A stretch of DNA of 48,906 bases from a virus. Where the stretch lies: positions 1-48,906 of the IMG/VR virus record IMGVR_UViG_3300017605_000108. The stretch is one strand, 5' to 3'. This document shows, in pieces, positions 47,934-48,906 of this stretch (positions within the stretch are counted from its first letter, which is position 1; every line of letters begins with the position of its first letter). The position numbers and the translations under genes are program-made. The notes beneath the pieces are model-generated. The model did no database searches. It saw only the letters and a list, made by a program, of their open reading frames with translations, and was not told where the DNA came from.

Positions 47934-48391
47934 TGATTAGACAATTTAAGAATTTTTTGTTCGGTAAACTATCTGGTAGTGCTACACAATACTATGATGG
48001 CACCGGACTGTTTTCTACACCTCCAGGTGCTCAAATATATAAAGTGGGCATTACCATTGACGGTGGTGGTTCTGCTATTACTACAGGAATTAAAGGTTAT
48101 ACTTCTATTCCCAAAGCTGGTAATATCGTGCGTGCACGTATGATGGCTGACCAAGCTGGTGCTGCTGTAGTTGATGTATGGAAGGATATATTCGCTAATT
48201 ATCCTCCTACAGTGGCAGATACTATCACAGCGGCAGCTAAACCTACATTAGCTGGTCCTGCTGACCATAGTGATGATACTACATTAACTGGTTGGACTGT
48301 TGCTGTGGCAGTAGGTGATGTTTTAGGATTTAAGGTAGATTCTGCAACTACCATTACACGTCTTACGCTCGAACTCTGGATTCAACCTTAA
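47933..48391 (+). CDS. Tail protein with conserved ITTGIKGYTSIP-type domain (152 aa)
   Basis: The domain GITIDGGGSAITTGIKGYTS followed by MMADQAGAAVVDVWKD and ...WTVAVAVGDVLGFKVDSATT is a familiar C-terminal module of phage tail and fibre proteins, predicted to be a beta-sandwich. Here it is a separate protein directly before the large fibre. TAATG overlap at the end. Confidence 0.7.
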   Translation: MIRQFKNFLFGKLSGSATQYYDGTGLFSTPPGAQIYKVGITIDGGGSAITTGIKGYTSIPKAGNIVRARMMADQAGAAVVDVWKDIFANYPPTVADTITAAAKPTLAGPADHSDDTTLTGWTVAVAVGDVLGFKVDSATTITRLTLELWIQP

Positions 48392-48906
48392 TGGCTAATC
48401 TAGTCTGTGTTGCAACAGGTAACTTTACAGCCGCAGCTACATGGGGCTTAGTAGACCATGCACTTTTATCTTCAGCTACTGGTAACACAATTTTAACTAC
48501 TGGCAATCTTGATTCAGCTACATTTGTTCCAACTGCCAATGCTCTTGTCGGATTTGCACTAAGACTAGCATCTAGAGCGACTGGTGCTCCAACAAACAAA
48601 TTAACTGCAATACTACGCAATTCTACTACTGCAACAGATGTTGCTACTGTTGTAGTTAATGTGAGTGACCTACCTGCTTGTTCTGCTGGTGGTGATTCTG
48701 AGGGTGGCTGGCACTTCTTCAAGTTTAGTGCTACTCACACACCTAATGGAACTGATAACTATGTTATTCGTTTAGTTCTTGACTCTACTTCTACAGCAGT
48801 TGCTATCTGCACAAATGGCACCGCTAATAACTGGCAGCGTCTACTTGTTCGTAGCACAACACAAGCTCCTGCCGCTGGTGATGATTTATACATTGCACAA
48901 ACATTA
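48391..48906 (+). CDS. Tail fibre, 5' part (continues at base 1)
   Basis: ATG 48391 (TAATG overlap) opens MANLVCVATGNFTAAATWGL and runs to the end of the window. Base 48766 equals base 1 and the frame is preserved, so this is the N-terminus of the ~900-residue fibre listed at 1-2328. The N-terminal domain is a beta-sandwich-like unit with a G-G-W-H-F-F-K-F core and T/S-rich strands, probably anchoring the fibre. Confidence 0.8.
   Translation, partial: MANLVCVATGNFTAAATWGLVDHALLSSATGNTILTTGNLDSATFVPTANALVGFALRLASRATGAPTNKLTAILRNSTTATDVATVVVNVSDLPACSAGGDSEGGWHFFKFSATHTPNGTDNYVIRLVLDSTSTAVAICTNGTANNWQRLLVRSTTQAPAAGDDLYIAQTL
48766..48906. repeat. Right copy of terminal overlap
   Basis: Identical to 1-141 over its full length; it marks circular closure of the contig. 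Confidence 0.95.

Noticed and set aside
1-48765. Recurring CGGCA/TGCCG words across the genome as a possible chi-like or packaging motif
   Set aside because: Seen roughly once per 0.7-1 kb on both strands, which by rough estimate is not clearly above chance for this base composition.
1-48765. Lysogeny genes (integrase, repressor, excisionase) and attachment site
   Set aside because: No tyrosine or serine recombinase motif and no CI/Cro-like pair seen; the direct repeats at 28069 and 28258 are too far from any such gene to be called att sites.

Overview
The window is a complete, tailed double-stranded DNA bacteriophage genome that closes into a circle. Bases 48766-48906 repeat bases 1-141 exactly. 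One open frame runs off the right end and resumes in phase at base 1, so the unit genome is about 48,765 bp and the window was opened inside a tail-fibre gene. Recognised products are terminase, portal, scaffold, capsid, a two-protein tail connector/nozzle pair and large ejection-type proteins. No tape-measure, tail-sheath, baseplate, integrase or repressor was found, so a virulent podovirus-like phage is the best reading. The host cannot be named. Strong AGGAGG-type ribosome binding sites, sigma70-type promoters (TTGACA-N17-TATAAT class) and Sec-type signal peptides ending in an A-x-A-like motif show a bacterial host using ordinary signals.

Layout: (1) The late operon is on the plus strand, 28579 to the right end and then 1-8448 across the junction. 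Its order is terminase small-subunit candidate, zincin-like protein, coiled coil, large terminase, a set of small virion proteins, a 57-residue membrane protein (holin candidate), portal, scaffold, major capsid, two pairs of small decoration-like paralogues, methyltransferase, glycosyltransferase, more virion proteins, two secreted proteins, tail proteins, a ~900-residue fibre, M15 endolysin, a GNAT-like protein and three ejection-type proteins. It is driven by a near-consensus promoter at 28497-28525. (2) The early/replication operon is on the minus strand, 24754 down to 8445, from a promoter at 24905-24933. It carries a Sak4/RecA-like ATPase with an ssDNA-binding-like partner, a Cas4/RecB-like Fe-S nuclease, an SNF2 helicase, a DNA polymerase I fused to a uracil-DNA-glycosylase-like domain, a DUF3987-like ATPase, zinc-ribbon and cold-shock proteins, a papain-like protease, a possible Acb2-type anti-CBASS protein and many tiny genes coupled by ATGA/TAATG overlaps. 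The two operons meet head-on at 8445-8448, where their stop codons overlap.

(3) Between them, 24300-28560 is the regulatory and accessory heart. It holds a candidate origin (three 10-bp iterons, inverted half-sites, an AT tract, a long inverted repeat), structured leader elements and a further minus-strand promoter. It also holds an array of three mini-genes (26645-27448), each tightly bracketed by its own 25-34 bp imperfect inverted repeat, and about 1.1 kb of gene-free, hairpin-rich sequence before the late promoter. The mini-gene array is the most unusual structure in the window. No tRNA, CRISPR array or insertion sequence was found.
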